The notes: generated by a model from the letters alone, not told the origin. A stretch of DNA of 64,000 nt from Mesorhizobium sp. CA8 (GCF_020164955.1 NZ_JAIUHG010000014.1:1-64000), one strand, 5' to 3'. Positions 9,514 through 20,337 are shown, counted from the first letter of the stretch. Made by a program: numbers and translations.

Positions 9514-10839
9514 ATGACAACGCTCGCCGCCGAACGCGAAATCGAACATCTGATGACGCTGCATCCGAAAGGCTTCGACCTTTCGCTGGACCGTGTCACG
9601 CGGCTTCTCGAACGCCTCGGCAATCCACAGGACCGGCTGCCGCCGGTCATCCACATCGCCGGCACCAACGGCAAAGGCTCCTGCGCCGCCTTTTCGCGCG
9701 CGCTGCTGGAGGCTGCCGGCCACCTCGTCCACGTCCATACCTCGCCGCATCTGGTGAACTGGCACGAGCGCTACCGGCTGGCGGCCGAAGGCGGCGGCAA
9801 GCTCGTCGACGACGAGGTTTTCGCCGAGGCCATCGCGCGCGTCGCCGAAGCCAATCAAGGCCAGACGATCACCGTCTTCGAGATACTCACCGCCGTCACC
9901 TTCATTCTGTTTTCGGAGCATCCGGCGGAAGTGGCGATCATCGAGGTCGGCCTTGGTGGCCGCTTCGACGCCACCAATGTCATCAAGCGGCCGGCCGTTT
10001 CGGTGATCATGCCGATCTCCATGGACCATGAGGCCTATCTCGGCGATCGCGTCGAGCTGATCGCCGCCGAGAAGGCCGGCATCATGAAGCGCGGCTGTCC
10101 GGTGGTGATCGGCGCCCAGGAAAGCGAAACCGCGCTTCAGGTGCTGATCGAGACGGCCGAGCGGCTGGATTGCCCCACCGTGGTCTATGGCCAGGATTTC
10201 CTCGCCTTCGAGGAAAACGGCCGCATGGTCTATCAGGACGAGGACGGGCTTATGGACCTGCCCTCGCCCCGCCTGCCGGGGCGCCATCAATACGCCAACG
10301 CCGCGGCGGCGATCGCCGCCGTCAAGGCGGCCGGCTTCGAGATCGGCCACCGCGCCGCCGAGCGGGCGATGACCCATGTCGCCTGGCCGGCACGCATGCA
10401 GAAGCTGACGCAGGGCAAGCTCGTCGATCTGGCCCCGAAGGGCGCGGAGATCTGGCTGGACGGCGGCCACAATCCCGGCGCCGGCATCGTCATCGCCGAA
10501 GCGTTGGCCGAGCAAGAGGAAAAGAATCCGAGACCGCTGGTCCTGATCTCCGGCATGATCAACACCAAGGACCAGACCGGCTATTTCAGCGCCTTCAAGG
10601 GCCTCGCCCGCCATGTCTACACTGTGCCGGTGACCAGCAGCGACGCCGGCGTTCCCAACGACGAGCTGGCATTGCGTGCCGAAGAGGCCGGCCTGTCGGC
10701 GGAGCCGGTGAGCTCGGTCGCCAACGCGCTGATGCTATTGCGCGATTCTTGGGACGGCCCGGCGCCGCGCATCCTGATCGGCGGCTCGCTCTATTTCGCC
10801 GGGGCCGTGCTGGCCGAAAACGGCACGCCGCCGACCTGA
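9514..10839 (+). CDS. folC: Bifunctional folylpolyglutamate synthase/dihydrofolate synthase
   Basis: FolC adds L-glutamate to dihydropteroate and then to reduced folates, using ATP. The 441-residue Mur-ligase-like enzyme has the P-loop HIAGTNGKGSCAAF (about 47-60), the Mg-binding EVGLGGRFDATN (about 147-158), and the central-domain histidine motif DHEAYLGD. The C-terminal Rossmann-like domain has LDGGHNPGA. The start at 9514 sits after an intergenic repeat block, with no clear Shine-Dalgarno sequence. Gene order accD-folC is common in many bacteria. Confidence 0.95.
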   Translation: MTTLAAEREIEHLMTLHPKGFDLSLDRVTRLLERLGNPQDRLPPVIHIAGTNGKGSCAAFSRALLEAAGHLVHVHTSPHLVNWHERYRLAAEGGGKLVDDEVFAEAIARVAEANQGQTITVFEILTAVTFILFSEHPAEVAIIEVGLGGRFDATNVIKRPAVSVIMPISMDHEAYLGDRVELIAAEKAGIMKRGCPVVIGAQESETALQVLIETAERLDCPTVVYGQDFLAFEENGRMVYQDEDGLMDLPSPRLPGRHQYANAAAAIAAVKAAGFEIGHRAAERAMTHVAWPARMQKLTQGKLVDLAPKGAEIWLDGGHNPGAGIVIAEALAEQEEKNPRPLVLISGMINTKDQTGYFSAFKGLARHVYTVPVTSSDAGVPNDELALRAEEAGLSAEPVSSVANALMLLRDSWDGPAPRILIGGSLYFAGAVLAENGTPPT

Positions 10840-10892
10840 GGCGAAACCGGGACAGCGTTGCGGATTTCGGCCGGGGCCGAAAGGAACCGGCC

Positions 10893-11345
10893 ATGATCAA
10901 GGTGAAGCAGCTCGCCCATCTCTGCATCTTCGCGCATGATTTGGAGGCGACGCGCAGCTTCTACCGCGATGCGCTCGGCATGGACACCCGTTTCAATTTC
11001 CTGCGCGACGGCAGGATTTTCGGCTTCTACCTCGAGTGTGGCGGCCGCAGCCATGTCGAGGTGTTCGAGAAACGCGAAGCCAGCTACAGCGAGGCAAACC
11101 AGATCAACCACTTCTGCCTTGAGGTGGAAGACATCGAGGCGGCCATCGCTCATATCCGATCGAAGGGCGTCGCGGTCACGCCCAAAAAGCTCGCCTGCGA
11201 CGACACATACCAGGCCTGGATCGCCGATCCCAACGGCGTGAAGATCGAGCTGTTCGAATACACCGCCAAAAGCGCGCAATTCACGGCGGCGACCGTGTCG
11301 CCGACTGGTAGATTGGAGCGACACGTCGCCCGCATGAGCAGTTGA
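10893..11345 (+). CDS. VOC (glyoxalase/dioxygenase-fold) family protein
   Basis: A 150-residue protein with two beta-alpha-beta-beta-beta modules of the vicinal oxygen chelate fold: LAHLCIFAHDLEATRSFYRDALGM at the start and NHFCLEVEDIEAAIAHIRSKGV in the second half, then WIADPNGVKIELFEY. The likely metal ligands are His9, the Glu in VEVFEK, His in INHFCLEV and Glu in IELFEY, so it could be catalytic. Substrate unknown; lactoylglutathione lyase and lyase-like family members are the nearest by pattern. AAGGAA lies upstream of the ATG at 10893. It is 53 bases after folC and convergent with the TauE/SafE gene. Confidence 0.8.
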   Translation: MIKVKQLAHLCIFAHDLEATRSFYRDALGMDTRFNFLRDGRIFGFYLECGGRSHVEVFEKREASYSEANQINHFCLEVEDIEAAIAHIRSKGVAVTPKKLACDDTYQAWIADPNGVKIELFEYTAKSAQFTAATVSPTGRLERHVARMSS

Positions 11346-11347
11346 AG

Positions 11348-12121
11348 TTAGACGGCAACATGCATCGCGGCGGGCAGCGCCAGCGAGAGCCCCGACAGGA
11401 AAAGCAGAACAAAGACGATTTTTCGCATCGTCCCTTGCGATAGTGTCGGTGGCCAGCGCCGCGCCGCATAGGTCATCAGCATTACGGCCGGTATGGCGAG
11501 GACGAGCGCGACAGGCGACATGGTCGGCAGGTTGCCGCTCGCCGCCACCAGGATAAGCCGCACCACCTGCGCGGCGCCGAAAGCGGTCACCAGCGTTTCG
11601 CGGACGCGTTCATGCGGCATTGGCTGGCGAAAGAGATGATAAACGAGCGGCGGGCCGCCGGTCGCAAACAGTCCACTCATTAGGCCCGAAATGACGCCGA
11701 AGCCGGCGAAACTCGCGTCCGATGACCGTTTTGCCAAGCCGGCAGGCCTGATGGCCAGTTGCAGGCTGGACAGCATTATGACCAGGCCGAGCCCGATTTT
11801 CAGCAGGTCGGCCCGCGTATCCGCCAGCCATTCCAACAGGGCATACCCCAAGAGCAGCGAAGGCAGGCTTGCGATCAGGATAAGCCGCAGCTCCCGGCGC
11901 GCAACCTCGCGCCAGCCGCCCTGGATCAGCATCTGCGTGGCGTTGACCAGGGTCAGCATGCCGACCATCGCGGCTGCGTCGGGCAGCGGCAGCAAGCCGA
12001 CAAGCGCAATCGCGCCCATCATCACCAGGCCGAAGGCGAAGCCCGTCAGGGTCTGGACATAGGCGGCCACGGCCGCAAAACCGGCAAAGGCGAAGAGCGT
12101 TAGACCCACGATATCCCGCAC
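11348..12121 (-). CDS. TauE/SafE-family membrane transporter
   Basis: A 257-residue protein with about seven to eight transmembrane helices and the paired-repeat pattern of the TauE/SafE (DUF81) family. Conserved points are GFAFGLVMMGAIAL near the N-terminus and GLMSGLFATGGPPLVYHLF in the second half. Family members export sulfite, sulfoacetate or related organosulfur anions, but most are unassigned. It stands alone between convergent neighbours, two bases from the VOC gene. Confidence 0.8.
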   Translation of the reverse strand: MRDIVGLTLFAFAGFAAVAAYVQTLTGFAFGLVMMGAIALVGLLPLPDAAAMVGMLTLVNATQMLIQGGWREVARRELRLILIASLPSLLLGYALLEWLADTRADLLKIGLGLVIMLSSLQLAIRPAGLAKRSSDASFAGFGVISGLMSGLFATGGPPLVYHLFRQPMPHERVRETLVTAFGAAQVVRLILVAASGNLPTMSPVALVLAIPAVMLMTYAARRWPPTLSQGTMRKIVFVLLFLSGLSLALPAAMHVAV

Positions 12122-12163
12122 GAGGCCGGAATGGAACCGTGCAAGCCGGCAATCACGGCCGGC

Positions 12164-12445
12164 CTACTTCAGCTCGATCTCGATGAAAGCATACTCGCCG
12201 TCATTGGCGTTGATGACGTCGTGCTCGACACCTTCCCGGCGGAAATAGGGTGCGCCCTGCTTCATCTCGGCGAAGGATTCGCCGTCCTTGGTCACCAGCT
12301 TCACCTTGCCGTCCATCAGCGGCACCACGACATAGTCGTGGCCATGGCGGTGCCAGCCGGTGTTGGCGCCGGGCGCGAAGCGGTATTCGGTGACGATGAC
12401 GCGCTCATTGTCGACGTGAACTGTGGCCTTGGCTGTCCCGCTCAT
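12164..12445 (-). CDS. Cupin-domain protein
   Basis: A 93-residue single cupin barrel. The metal motif is GWHRHGHDYVVVPLMDGKVKLV, followed by the second cupin motif in GVEHDVINANDGEYAFIEIELK. The frame runs much further upstream, but ATG 12445 preceded by AAGGAG is the clear start. The extra open sequence is antisense-like shadow over trxA. Single-cupin proteins bind small ligands or act as isomerases or dioxygenases. The function here is unknown. Confidence 0.75.
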   Translation of the reverse strand: MSGTAKATVHVDNERVIVTEYRFAPGANTGWHRHGHDYVVVPLMDGKVKLVTKDGESFAEMKQGAPYFRREGVEHDVINANDGEYAFIEIELK

Positions 12446-12523
12446 GGCGCTCTCCTTTTTCTGAAACAGAGAGTATGACGTGCCCGCCTGCGAGGGCCAG
12501 AACGCGTCGAGCGATGACGCCAA

Positions 12524-12552
12524 AGAAAAAGCCCGGCGCGATTGGCCGGGCT
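12524..12552 (-). terminator. Rho-independent terminator of trxA
   Basis: On the minus strand the stem GCCCGGC (12551-12545), a short loop, GCCGGGC (12537-12531) and then TTTTTCTTT. It begins about 25 bases after the trxA stop codon. Confidence 0.8.
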
Positions 12553-12576
12553 CGTTCTTGAACTTTTCGGATTGGC

Positions 12577-12900
12577 TCAGGCGATGGCGCCGTTGATCCA
12601 GTGCGACAGCGCCGTCTTCGGCGCGGCACCCACCTTCATGTCGGCCACTTCGCCGCCCTTGAAGATCATCAGCGTCGGGATCGAGCGCACGCCAAACTGC
12701 GCGGCAAGCTCGGGATTCTCGTCGATGTTGAGCTTGGCGACCTTCACCTTCGAGCCGAGCTCCTTGGCGATGTCTTCCAGCGCCGGGGCGATCATCTTGC
12801 ACGGGCCGCACCACTCTGCCCAGAAATCCACCACGACCGGCTCCTTGGCGTTGAGCACATCGGCCTGGAAATTGCCCTTGTCGACCTTGACGGTGGCCAT
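12577..12900 (-). CDS. trxA: Thioredoxin
   Basis: A 107-residue thioredoxin that reduces protein disulfides, itself kept reduced by thioredoxin reductase. The active site is WCGPC with Cys31 and Cys34. The cis-proline loop [13 protein letters not shown] and the buried Asp in VVVDFWAEW are present. The frame extends upstream, but the ATG at 12900 with AAGGA upstream gives the canonical MATVKVD start. It follows addA by 74 bases, in the same direction, and ends at a strong terminator, so it may be the last gene of the divL-to-addA unit or have its own promoter. Confidence 0.95.
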   Translation of the reverse strand: MATVKVDKGNFQADVLNAKEPVVVDFWAEWCGPCKMIAPALEDIAKELGSKVKVAKLNIDENPELAAQFGVRSIPTLMIFKGGEVADMKVGAAPKTALSHWINGAIA

Positions 12901-12974
12901 CCTGAAATCCTTTCGAAAACGCGGGTTGCACCAAATGTGGTGGTTGCGGCGGCGATCTTCAAGCAGTTCTTGTG

Positions 12975-15900
12975 TCACGCTCCCGTGAGTCGGGCAAGGG
13001 CGTCATCCATGGCCTTGCCCGGCAGCTCGATCAGGCGCGGCGCTTCGGTGAAGAGCAGCGCCGCCGTCACCTCGCGGCCCGGATAGAGCGGCTGAAGCAG
13101 CGCGCGGTAGAGCGCAAGCTGCAGCACATAGGCCGGGGGCACTTCCGTCAGGTCTTTGGGCGCCGGCCGGTTGGTCTTGTAGTCGACGATCGACACCTTT
13201 TCCGGTGTGACAGCCAGCCGGTCGATCTTGCCGGAGATCGAGCGCAGCCTGCCCTTCACCTCGAGGCTGCCCATCACCGCGACTTCCGCGCGTGACGACG
13301 GCGAGAACAAGGCGCCGAAGCGGCCGTCGGACAGGATCGCAAGCACGGCGTCCAGCGCCCTGTCGCGCTCGCCGTCCGGCCAGCCCGCGCCGGCGCGCGC
13401 CAGGTAGCGCTCGGCCGCATCCTGCCTTTCGTCCTCCGCAACGCCGGGCAGCATCTGCAGCAATTTGTGCAGGGCAAGGCCGCGCATGATCGCAAAGCCG
13501 GGCTCGGCCTGGGCGTCGAGCACCGGCGAGCGTGTATCGGGCGCAGCGTCTTTCGCTTCCTCGATCAGCGCCGAGGCGCCGGAAGGCGAAAGCGGCCGCG
13601 GCAGCTCCTCATAGGGCGGGAGCGGCCGGAACAGGTTTTCAGGCAGCGGCGCTATCTGCTCGAACGGCCCTGCCTCGTCGACGCTGGTCAACGCCACCGG
13701 CGGCAATTTGGTCATGTGGAACCGGTGCACGGCCACCTCGGCAGTCGCCGGATGCCGCCGCTCCGAACTCTCCGGCGCACCGAGCAGCGCCCTGCTGACG
13801 ATCGAATGCCAGGTGCCGGTGCTGGGCTGCCGCTTGCCGTGATAGCCGCAGACGATCAGCCGGTCCTCGGCGCGCGTCATGCCGACATAGAGCAGCCGCC
13901 GGTATTCGTCGTCGGCCAGTTCGCGCGCCCGGACCGAGGCCGCCTTCGAGACGCCATTGGCGACATCGCTGGCCGAGCGCCACAGATAGCCCTTGCCCCT
14001 CCACTGTGTGCCCGAGCTCTCGAACGGCATCAGCCGCGGCAGATGCTGGTCGCTGAACGGTGCCGAGCCGCCATCGACCAGGAACACCACCGGGGCTTCG
14101 AGACCCTTGGCGGCGTGCACGGTCATGACCCGCACCTCATCGCGCGTCTGATCCATCTCGCGCTTGATCTCGGGGCCGGCATTTTCCAGCGTCGACAGGA
14201 AGGACTCCAACCCCGGCAGGCCGGTGCGTTCCTCGGCCAGGCAAAAGCTCAGGAACTCGTCGAGGATGTCGCCGGCCTCCGGCCCGAGCCGCGCCGTCAT
14301 CTTGCGGCGCAGGCCGTCGCGTGCCAGCGCGGCGGCGTAGAATTCGAACACCGGCTTGAAGGCCACTTCGGTTGCCCAGCCGTCAAGCCGGCTAACGACA
14401 GCGGCGAGTCCCACATCCTCGGCCACATGTTGCCGGAGCGAGGCAATCAGCGACTGGCCTTTCGGCCTCCCGCCGGCCAGCGCCAGCAAAGTCTCTTCGG
14501 AGACCTCGAAGATCGGGCTGCGCAGCACCGCGGCCAAGGACAGGTCGTCCTCCGGCTGGATCAGGAAATGTCCAAGCGCGATCAGGTCCTGCACCGCGAT
14601 ATGGCCGGGCAGGCTCAGCCTGTCGGCGCCGGCGACCGGGATCTGCCGGTTCTTGAGGCTGCGCGACAGCGCATGTACGAAGCGATCGCGCTTGCGGACC
14701 AGGACGAGGATGTCGCCCGCGGTCAGCTTCCTGCCCTTGCCTTCGATGACCTCGCCGCTGCGCAGCCAGGTCTGGATGGTCGTGGCGACATGCTCAGCCA
14801 CCCGCACCGCCGGCGCGCTGGCATGGTTGACCGGCAAGGTCCAGTCGTCCGGCTCCTCGACCATCTCGGCGCCGATCGAAGGCCACACCTCGACATAGCC
14901 CGGCGCGTCATTGCGGATCGCCTTATGGCTTAGCGGATCGGGGTCGTGGCTGATGCCGCGCCTGACACCCGGCTCGGCAAAGACGCGGTCGACGGCGGCC
15001 AGCACGTCGTCGCTCGACCGGAACGACCAGGTGAGCTTGAGATTGGCGAAGGCGGCTTCCGCGTCGCGCACGCGCCCGGCAAACAACTGCCGGCTTTCGG
15101 CGAAGGAATCAGGCGCGGCGCCTTGAAAGGAATAGATCGACTGCTTCTCGTCGCCCACGGCAAAGATCGTGCGCGTGACCGCCTCGCGCTGGCCAAGCCC
15201 GGCAAAGAATTCCTCGGTCAGCTTCTTCACCACCTCCCACTGGTCCGGGCTGGTGTCCTGCGCTTCGTCGAGCAGGATATGATCGATGCCCTGGTCGAGC
15301 TTGAACTGCACCCATGGTCCGGCATCGGGCCGCGACAGCAGGCTCACGGTGCGGGTGATGAGATCGTTGAAGTCGAGGAAGCCCCGCCCGCGCTTCAACT
15401 GCTCATAGCGCGCGATCAGCCAGCCGGCGACGGCGAGCGCTGCCGCTGTCCCTTCCAGCATGCGGAACAGCGCCAGCCGATCCGACACGTCGAGGATGGC
15501 CTTGGCTGCCGCGAGGTAGCGTTCCGGCAGATCCGGCAGCCGGTCGACAAGCGCCTTCTTGAAGATCTTTGGCGGCTCATAGGGGTCGCCGTCGGCCTTG
15601 AGAAAGGCCTTTGCCAGAAGCCGTAGCCGGCGGATCGGATCGGCTTCGGCGAATGCGCCTTGTGCATAGGGAATGACATTGTTCAGCACCTGCCGCGCGT
15701 CGGCGGCTTCGGCGACATGTGCGAATTCCGCGAACTGGCCGGGGTCGAAGCCGGGCAGCGGCCAGAGCGAAGCGGCGATGCCCTCGGCCGTCTGACCGGG
15801 CCTGAAGCCGAATTCGGCGAAGAGCGGCCGGAAGTCCCGATTCTTGCCGAGCTTGGCGATGAAGTCGCGCAATTCGTCTCGCTTGCCGACGATCTCGGCA

Positions 15901-16487
15901 AGCAGCGTATCGAGCCCGAACTCGCCGCCGCGCTCCAGCACGGTGGCGAAGGCTTCCGCCAAGCCTTCGACACCAGCGCCCGCGCCGGAGATCATGTCGC
16001 GGCGGGCATCGGCGAACAGCGAGGCCTCCATCTGCGGATCGAGCATCTCGAAATGCGCCGGGATGTTAGCTTCGAGCGGGAATTGGTGCAGCACGGATTC
16101 GCAGAAGGCGTGGATGGTCTGGATCTTCAGCCCGCCGGGCGTCTCGAGCGCCTCGGCGAACAGCCGGCGCGCGCGCCGCATCATGTCGCGGTCGGCGCCG
16201 CGGCCGTCCAGCGCCGCGATCCTGAGCGCCAGCTCCGCATCGGGCAGCGCCGTCCATTCCGACAGGGTCGAGAACACGCGGTTCGACATGTTGGCGGCGG
16301 CCGCCCGCGTATAGGTGAGGCAGAGGATCTTCGACGGATCGGTGCCGTTGAGCAGCAGCCGGATGACGCGCTGCGCCAAGACATGCGTCTTGCCCGACCC
16401 GGCATTGGCCGACACCCAGGCGGAATAGGCGGGATCTGAGGCGCGCGCCTGGCTGGCGGCGGTATCGGAAGGGATGGGGTATTTCAT
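12975..16487 (-). CDS. addA: Double-strand break repair helicase-nuclease AddA
   Basis: AddA is the UvrD-like helicase and C-terminal nuclease subunit of AddAB, which resects double-strand ends and loads RecA. Seen: Walker [12 protein letters not shown] (about 28-37), motif II region [26 protein letters not shown] (motif III), the motif V-VI region [19 protein letters not shown] and [13 protein letters not shown], and the nuclease motif [11 protein letters not shown] near the end. The ATG at 16487 overlaps the addB stop as ATGA, so this start is preferred to a frame opening at 16526. Length 1170 residues is normal. Confidence 0.95.
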   Translation of the reverse strand: MKYPIPSDTAASQARASDPAYSAWVSANAGSGKTHVLAQRVIRLLLNGTDPSKILCLTYTRAAAANMSNRVFSTLSEWTALPDAELALRIAALDGRGADRDMMRRARRLFAEALETPGGLKIQTIHAFCESVLHQFPLEANIPAHFEMLDPQMEASLFADARRDMISGAGAGVEGLAEAFATVLERGGEFGLDTLLAEIVGKRDELRDFIAKLGKNRDFRPLFAEFGFRPGQTAEGIAASLWPLPGFDPGQFAEFAHVAEAADARQVLNNVIPYAQGAFAEADPIRRLRLLAKAFLKADGDPYEPPKIFKKALVDRLPDLPERYLAAAKAILDVSDRLALFRMLEGTAAALAVAGWLIARYEQLKRGRGFLDFNDLITRTVSLLSRPDAGPWVQFKLDQGIDHILLDEAQDTSPDQWEVVKKLTEEFFAGLGQREAVTRTIFAVGDEKQSIYSFQGAAPDSFAESRQLFAGRVRDAEAAFANLKLTWSFRSSDDVLAAVDRVFAEPGVRRGISHDPDPLSHKAIRNDAPGYVEVWPSIGAEMVEEPDDWTLPVNHASAPAVRVAEHVATTIQTWLRSGEVIEGKGRKLTAGDILVLVRKRDRFVHALSRSLKNRQIPVAGADRLSLPGHIAVQDLIALGHFLIQPEDDLSLAAVLRSPIFEVSEETLLALAGGRPKGQSLIASLRQHVAEDVGLAAVVSRLDGWATEVAFKPVFEFYAAALARDGLRRKMTARLGPEAGDILDEFLSFCLAEERTGLPGLESFLSTLENAGPEIKREMDQTRDEVRVMTVHAAKGLEAPVVFLVDGGSAPFSDQHLPRLMPFESSGTQWRGKGYLWRSASDVANGVSKAASVRARELADDEYRRLLYVGMTRAEDRLIVCGYHGKRQPSTGTWHSIVSRALLGAPESSERRHPATAEVAVHRFHMTKLPPVALTSVDEAGPFEQIAPLPENLFRPLPPYEELPRPLSPSGASALIEEAKDAAPDTRSPVLDAQAEPGFAIMRGLALHKLLQMLPGVAEDERQDAAERYLARAGAGWPDGERDRALDAVLAILSDGRFGALFSPSSRAEVAVMGSLEVKGRLRSISGKIDRLAVTPEKVSIVDYKTNRPAPKDLTEVPPAYVLQLALYRALLQPLYPGREVTAALLFTEAPRLIELPGKAMDDALARLTGA

Positions 16488-19400
16488 CCTTCCGCCTCGT
16501 CTTCGCTGGCGCCGCCGGCCGACCATTCCAGCACGCGCGCCAGATGATCGTAGTCGCCGTCCGCTTCGCCCTCGCGGAATGGCAGGGCGCGCGACAGATA
16601 GCCGGTGGTCGGGTCGGCATAGTGGAAAAGCAGCCGTTCCAGCCGTGCCCAGGCTTCCTCGGAGAGATCGTTGGCGGTGCGCGGCTTGCGGTTGTATTCG
16701 AGGATCGATTCCTCGAACACCTCGCCATTCGGCTTCAGCCGCACGAAGGCAAGCTGCGACGGTTCACGAATGCCGAGCTCCTTGAAGGCGCCGCGCCTGA
16801 GCAGCGCGCCTTCCAGCGCAAGCTGGGGCGACAGCAGCGTGTGCGCCTGCGCTTTCGAGGGCGAGGAGCCGGTCTTGTAGTCGAGGATGTCGGCCATGCC
16901 GCCGGCAAGCAGGTCGACGCGGTCGGCATAGCCGGAAAGCGTCACCCCGGTGCGGCCGACCACCGTCTTCTCGGCGCGCTCCTCGGCGTAGCGCCTGGCA
17001 ACGGCATCGGCGCGGGTATGCTCCCATTCGATGATATTTTCAGCGAGCTTTTCGAAACGCGGCCACCAGATGGCCTCGATATCAGGCGGAAGCTTTGCCT
17101 CGGCAAAGCAGAGACGGCCGGCCTCGATGAGATTTGGCAGCGCGCTCGACGCCCTTGGATCCTCCACCCGCCGGGAGAACAAATGCAGGATTTCGTGGAA
17201 CAAAGTGCCGCGTTCGGCCGCGCCCGGATCGCGGATCAATGGCTCAAGCCGCATCAGGCCGAGGATACGCCGCGCATAGATCACATAGGGGTCGCGGCGC
17301 AGCGTCTCGATCTCGGTGACCGAGAAATGCTGCGGGCGCATGCTGAGCGGCGGCTTGGGCTGCGGGCGGGAGGCAAAATCCTTCTTCTCGCCGGCATCGA
17401 GCGCGCGCCCCCAGGCAAGCAGCGCGTCGCCGCGGCCGCGAAGTGCTGCCGCCGGCTCCTTGCCGATGAAGGTCAGGATTCGCTGCAGCCAGCGCGACGG
17501 CACCGCCGGTGCGTCGCCGGAGCGTGCCGACCGCGTCAGAACCACTTCGCCGGCGCCCATCGCCATCTGGAAATCATGCGCGGCAAGGCCGATGCGCCGC
17601 TCCGGCGGCTCGAGGTCGATGCCTGTCTTCATCAGCCGCGACATGAAGCGGTCGCTCTCGGGCTTGCGCGGCCAAACCCCTTCATTGAGCCCGCCGACGA
17701 CGAGCGTGTCGACATTCTGCAGTCGGGCTTCCAGCGCGCCCCAGATGGCAATGTTGCGGTCGGTGCCTTGCGCCGGCTTCACCGTCTCGGGCGCGATCAG
17801 CGCCTCCATCACGTCGGGCCACTCCGAAGCGGCGAAAGTAAAGGGCGAGGACGCGGCCACCAGTCCACGCAGCAGCTCGGCGAGTTTTTCGCCGGCGTCG
17901 CCGGCATAGAACTCCGCCAGACTGCCATCGGCAGCGCGGCCAAGATCCTCCAGCGCAACCACGCTGGCGCTGGTCAGCGTCGCGATGTCGGCATCTTTCT
18001 CGTCGCGCATCGCGGTGAGCGGCAGGAGCGCGTCGGTAAGGCGGCTAAGCATACCTCGCGCCTGCTCGATGCCGCGCACCGTCAGGCGCGAAAACCAGAA
18101 AGGCTGCCTTGTGTCGCCGCTCAGCTCCGCCAGCCGTGCCTCGAAAAGCGCGCCGAGCGATGCGACATCGGGCCGGCCGGTGCCGCCGCGCAGCGCCACC
18201 AGCTCGATAAGCTCCGCCGCCTTGCGCACAGTCGGGCGTTCGAGACCGAGCCCGAGCAGCGGATGCTTGAGCAAGGCAAGCAGGCCGACCGGATCGCCCG
18301 GCCGGAAGGCGGCGCTCAGCGCGAGCCTGAGCAAGCTGGCGGCCGGTGTGTTGATGAGCGGCGCGCCGCCGGAATCGTCGGCAACGACGCCGAAACGCAG
18401 GAGCTCGGCCGAAACCCGCCGCGCCAGCGCGCGGTCGCCGGTGACGAGCGCCGCGCGCTTGCCCGGTGCCTCTACGGCGCGCTTCAGCGCGATGGCGATT
18501 GCAACCGCCTCGTCGCGTTCGTTGGCCGCTTCCACCAGCGTCACGCCGGCCAGCGCCTGTTCGATGTTGTATGCCGTGAAGCGCGGCCGCGTCTCGGTCC
18601 AGTATTCGGTTGTTTCGGCCGGCCGCAGCGCCTCGCCGACAAGGGCCGCGCGCAACGCGAGCGGCGGTGGAGCGGCAACGATGTCCTCGACGTCTCGGCG
18701 CGGAATGCCGATGCCGCCGATCAGCTTGGCGAGGCCATATTGCGGGTGGCCGAGCGTTGCCGGACGCGCGCCGGGCGCGGTGATCGCCGCAAAGGATGCA
18801 TCGTCCAGCTCGCGGTCGAGCCCGGGCAGCACGACGGCGCCGTTGGGCAGGCCGGCGATCACGGCAAGCAGTTCGGCGGTGGCGGGAATGGAACCGGTCG
18901 AGCCGGCGGCGATGACCGGTCCGGCCGGCGGATTGCGCTTCAGCCGCGCCGCTTCCAGGCGGATCAGCGCGCCGCGATGCGCGGCCGGATTGGAACGGTT
19001 GCGCTCCTTGAGCAGTTCCGGCCAATTGTCGGTGACGATGCCGAGGAAATCGAGCGTCACCTGCCACCAGCCGGCGAGGTTGCCGGTGACCAGCGTCGCG
19101 AGCTTCGCCCAATCCGTGCCTTCGGTCTCGATCTCATCCATCAGCCGGGCAAGGTCGCGCGCCAGCCAGATGGCGTCGGCGGCCGAGGTCGGCACGACGA
19201 ATTCCTCGTTGAACCGGGCTCTGACATGCGCCGGGAGGCTTTCCTTCCAGGCGCGCACGAGCGGCGCCAGCAACAACAATCGCTCCTGCGCCGCGATCGG
19301 CGGCGCCAGATCTATTGCCGGCGCCGCTTCCGCGTCGAAGGCTGTCTCATCCTCGTCGAACTCGCCGAGCGGCCGCACCGTCGGCAGGATGGCGGAGCGC

Positions 19401-19618
19401 CTGCCCCCTCCCAATCCGGAAAGCATGTCGACGAAGGCGCCGCGCAGCGCCCGCGCGGCGCGCCGCGTCGGCACATAGATGGTGGCATCGGCCAGCGCCA
19501 GCGGCTCACCATCGAAGCGGAAGCCGGGGATCAGGCGTCCCTCGAGCAACGCCCCCGCCAGCGTCGGCAGGAACGGCGCTCCGGGTGGGATGGAAAAGAC
19601 GCGGCGCGTGCCGCTCAT
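16484..19618 (-). CDS. addB: Double-strand break repair protein AddB
   Basis: The 1044-residue AddB partner of AddA. It has a degenerate helicase-like body with IPPGAPFLPTLAGALLEG at the start, and a C-terminal PD-(D/E)xK nuclease with DILDYKTGSSPSKAQ and RGTLFHEILH upstream. In alphaproteobacterial AddAB it recognises Chi-type signals and degrades one strand. It overlaps murU by four bases upstream (murU stop, addB start) and addA by four downstream, so all three are translationally coupled. Confidence 0.93.
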   Translation of the reverse strand: MSGTRRVFSIPPGAPFLPTLAGALLEGRLIPGFRFDGEPLALADATIYVPTRRAARALRGAFVDMLSGLGGGRRSAILPTVRPLGEFDEDETAFDAEAAPAIDLAPPIAAQERLLLLAPLVRAWKESLPAHVRARFNEEFVVPTSAADAIWLARDLARLMDEIETEGTDWAKLATLVTGNLAGWWQVTLDFLGIVTDNWPELLKERNRSNPAAHRGALIRLEAARLKRNPPAGPVIAAGSTGSIPATAELLAVIAGLPNGAVVLPGLDRELDDASFAAITAPGARPATLGHPQYGLAKLIGGIGIPRRDVEDIVAAPPPLALRAALVGEALRPAETTEYWTETRPRFTAYNIEQALAGVTLVEAANERDEAVAIAIALKRAVEAPGKRAALVTGDRALARRVSAELLRFGVVADDSGGAPLINTPAASLLRLALSAAFRPGDPVGLLALLKHPLLGLGLERPTVRKAAELIELVALRGGTGRPDVASLGALFEARLAELSGDTRQPFWFSRLTVRGIEQARGMLSRLTDALLPLTAMRDEKDADIATLTSASVVALEDLGRAADGSLAEFYAGDAGEKLAELLRGLVAASSPFTFAASEWPDVMEALIAPETVKPAQGTDRNIAIWGALEARLQNVDTLVVGGLNEGVWPRKPESDRFMSRLMKTGIDLEPPERRIGLAAHDFQMAMGAGEVVLTRSARSGDAPAVPSRWLQRILTFIGKEPAAALRGRGDALLAWGRALDAGEKKDFASRPQPKPPLSMRPQHFSVTEIETLRRDPYVIYARRILGLMRLEPLIRDPGAAERGTLFHEILHLFSRRVEDPRASSALPNLIEAGRLCFAEAKLPPDIEAIWWPRFEKLAENIIEWEHTRADAVARRYAEERAEKTVVGRTGVTLSGYADRVDLLAGGMADILDYKTGSSPSKAQAHTLLSPQLALEGALLRRGAFKELGIREPSQLAFVRLKPNGEVFEESILEYNRKPRTANDLSEEAWARLERLLFHYADPTTGYLSRALPFREGEADGDYDHLARVLEWSAGGASEDEAEG

Positions 19619-20337
19619 ACCGCCTTCGCGAGCGCGCCGGCGACGGCCGCTTCGGCGGCAGGGATCGCGTCCGGCGTGCCGACGGTGATCCAGCGTCCGT
19701 TCATCTTCATGCCGAACAGGCGCCCTACGGCGATCGCCTTGTCGAAATAGATATTGAGCGAATGCGAGCCTGTGGGCGCGTGCTTGAAGATGCGCGGATG
19801 GATGATGGCGGCGCCGGCATAGATCAACCCCGCCGGATCACCCTTCGAGCGCCGTAGGGCTCCATCGGGGGCAACCAGGAAATCCGTGCCGACGCAATGC
19901 CCGGTCGCTGAGTCGAGATCGGTAAGCATCAGCAGAATATCCATTCTCGCGGCGTCCCATGCAAGGGCAAGACGCTCGAGGCTAGGCTGACCGCTGTCGA
20001 TCCAGAAGGTATCGGCATTGATGATATAGAAAGACTCAGTGCCCAGAAGCGGCAGTGCCTTGACGATGCCGCCCGCCGATTCCAGCAGCGCCTCGCGCTC
20101 ATCGGAGATGACGATCCTCGGTGCGCGCCTATTGGCGACATGCTTGACGATCTGCTCCGGCAGATAGTGCACGTTGACAACTGCCTTGGTGACGCCAGCG
20201 GCTGTCAGGCTGTCCAGCCCCCAGTCGAGCAAAGTCTTGCCGGCGATCGTCACCAGCGGCTTGGGCATCGTATCGGTGATCGGCCGCATGCGCTTGCCGA
20301 GCCCGGCCGCCAGCACCATCGCGGTCGTCGGCTTCAT
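19615..20337 (-). CDS. murU: N-acetylmuramate-1-phosphate uridylyltransferase (MurU-type nucleotidyltransferase)
   Basis: A 240-residue nucleotidyltransferase with the signature LAAGLGKRMRPITDTMPKPL at residues 9-28 and the metal Asp in IINADTFW. This matches MurU, which makes UDP-MurNAc from MurNAc-1-phosphate in the peptidoglycan recycling route that bypasses de novo synthesis and the fosfomycin target MurA. The gene directly follows and overlaps, by four bases, a gene whose C-terminal half looks like AmgK, the kinase that makes MurNAc-1-phosphate, which strongly supports the call. Alternative: a glucose-1-phosphate or mannose-1-phosphate transferase. Confidence 0.85.
   Translation of the reverse strand: MKPTTAMVLAAGLGKRMRPITDTMPKPLVTIAGKTLLDWGLDSLTAAGVTKAVVNVHYLPEQIVKHVANRRAPRIVISDEREALLESAGGIVKALPLLGTESFYIINADTFWIDSGQPSLERLALAWDAARMDILLMLTDLDSATGHCVGTDFLVAPDGALRRSKGDPAGLIYAGAAIIHPRIFKHAPTGSHSLNIYFDKAIAVGRLFGMKMNGRWITVGTPDAIPAAEAAVAGALAKAV

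Noticed and set aside
12164..12934. 256-codon frame covering the cupin and trxA
   Set aside because: Only the last 93 codons are cupin; the rest is out-of-frame reading of trxA, and AAGGAG marks the cupin start at 12445.
16544..19750. Very long open frame on the plus strand opposite addB
   Set aside because: It is the antisense shadow of a high-GC gene: low-complexity Arg/Ala/Gly-rich translation, no domain, and addB is fully conserved on the other strand.
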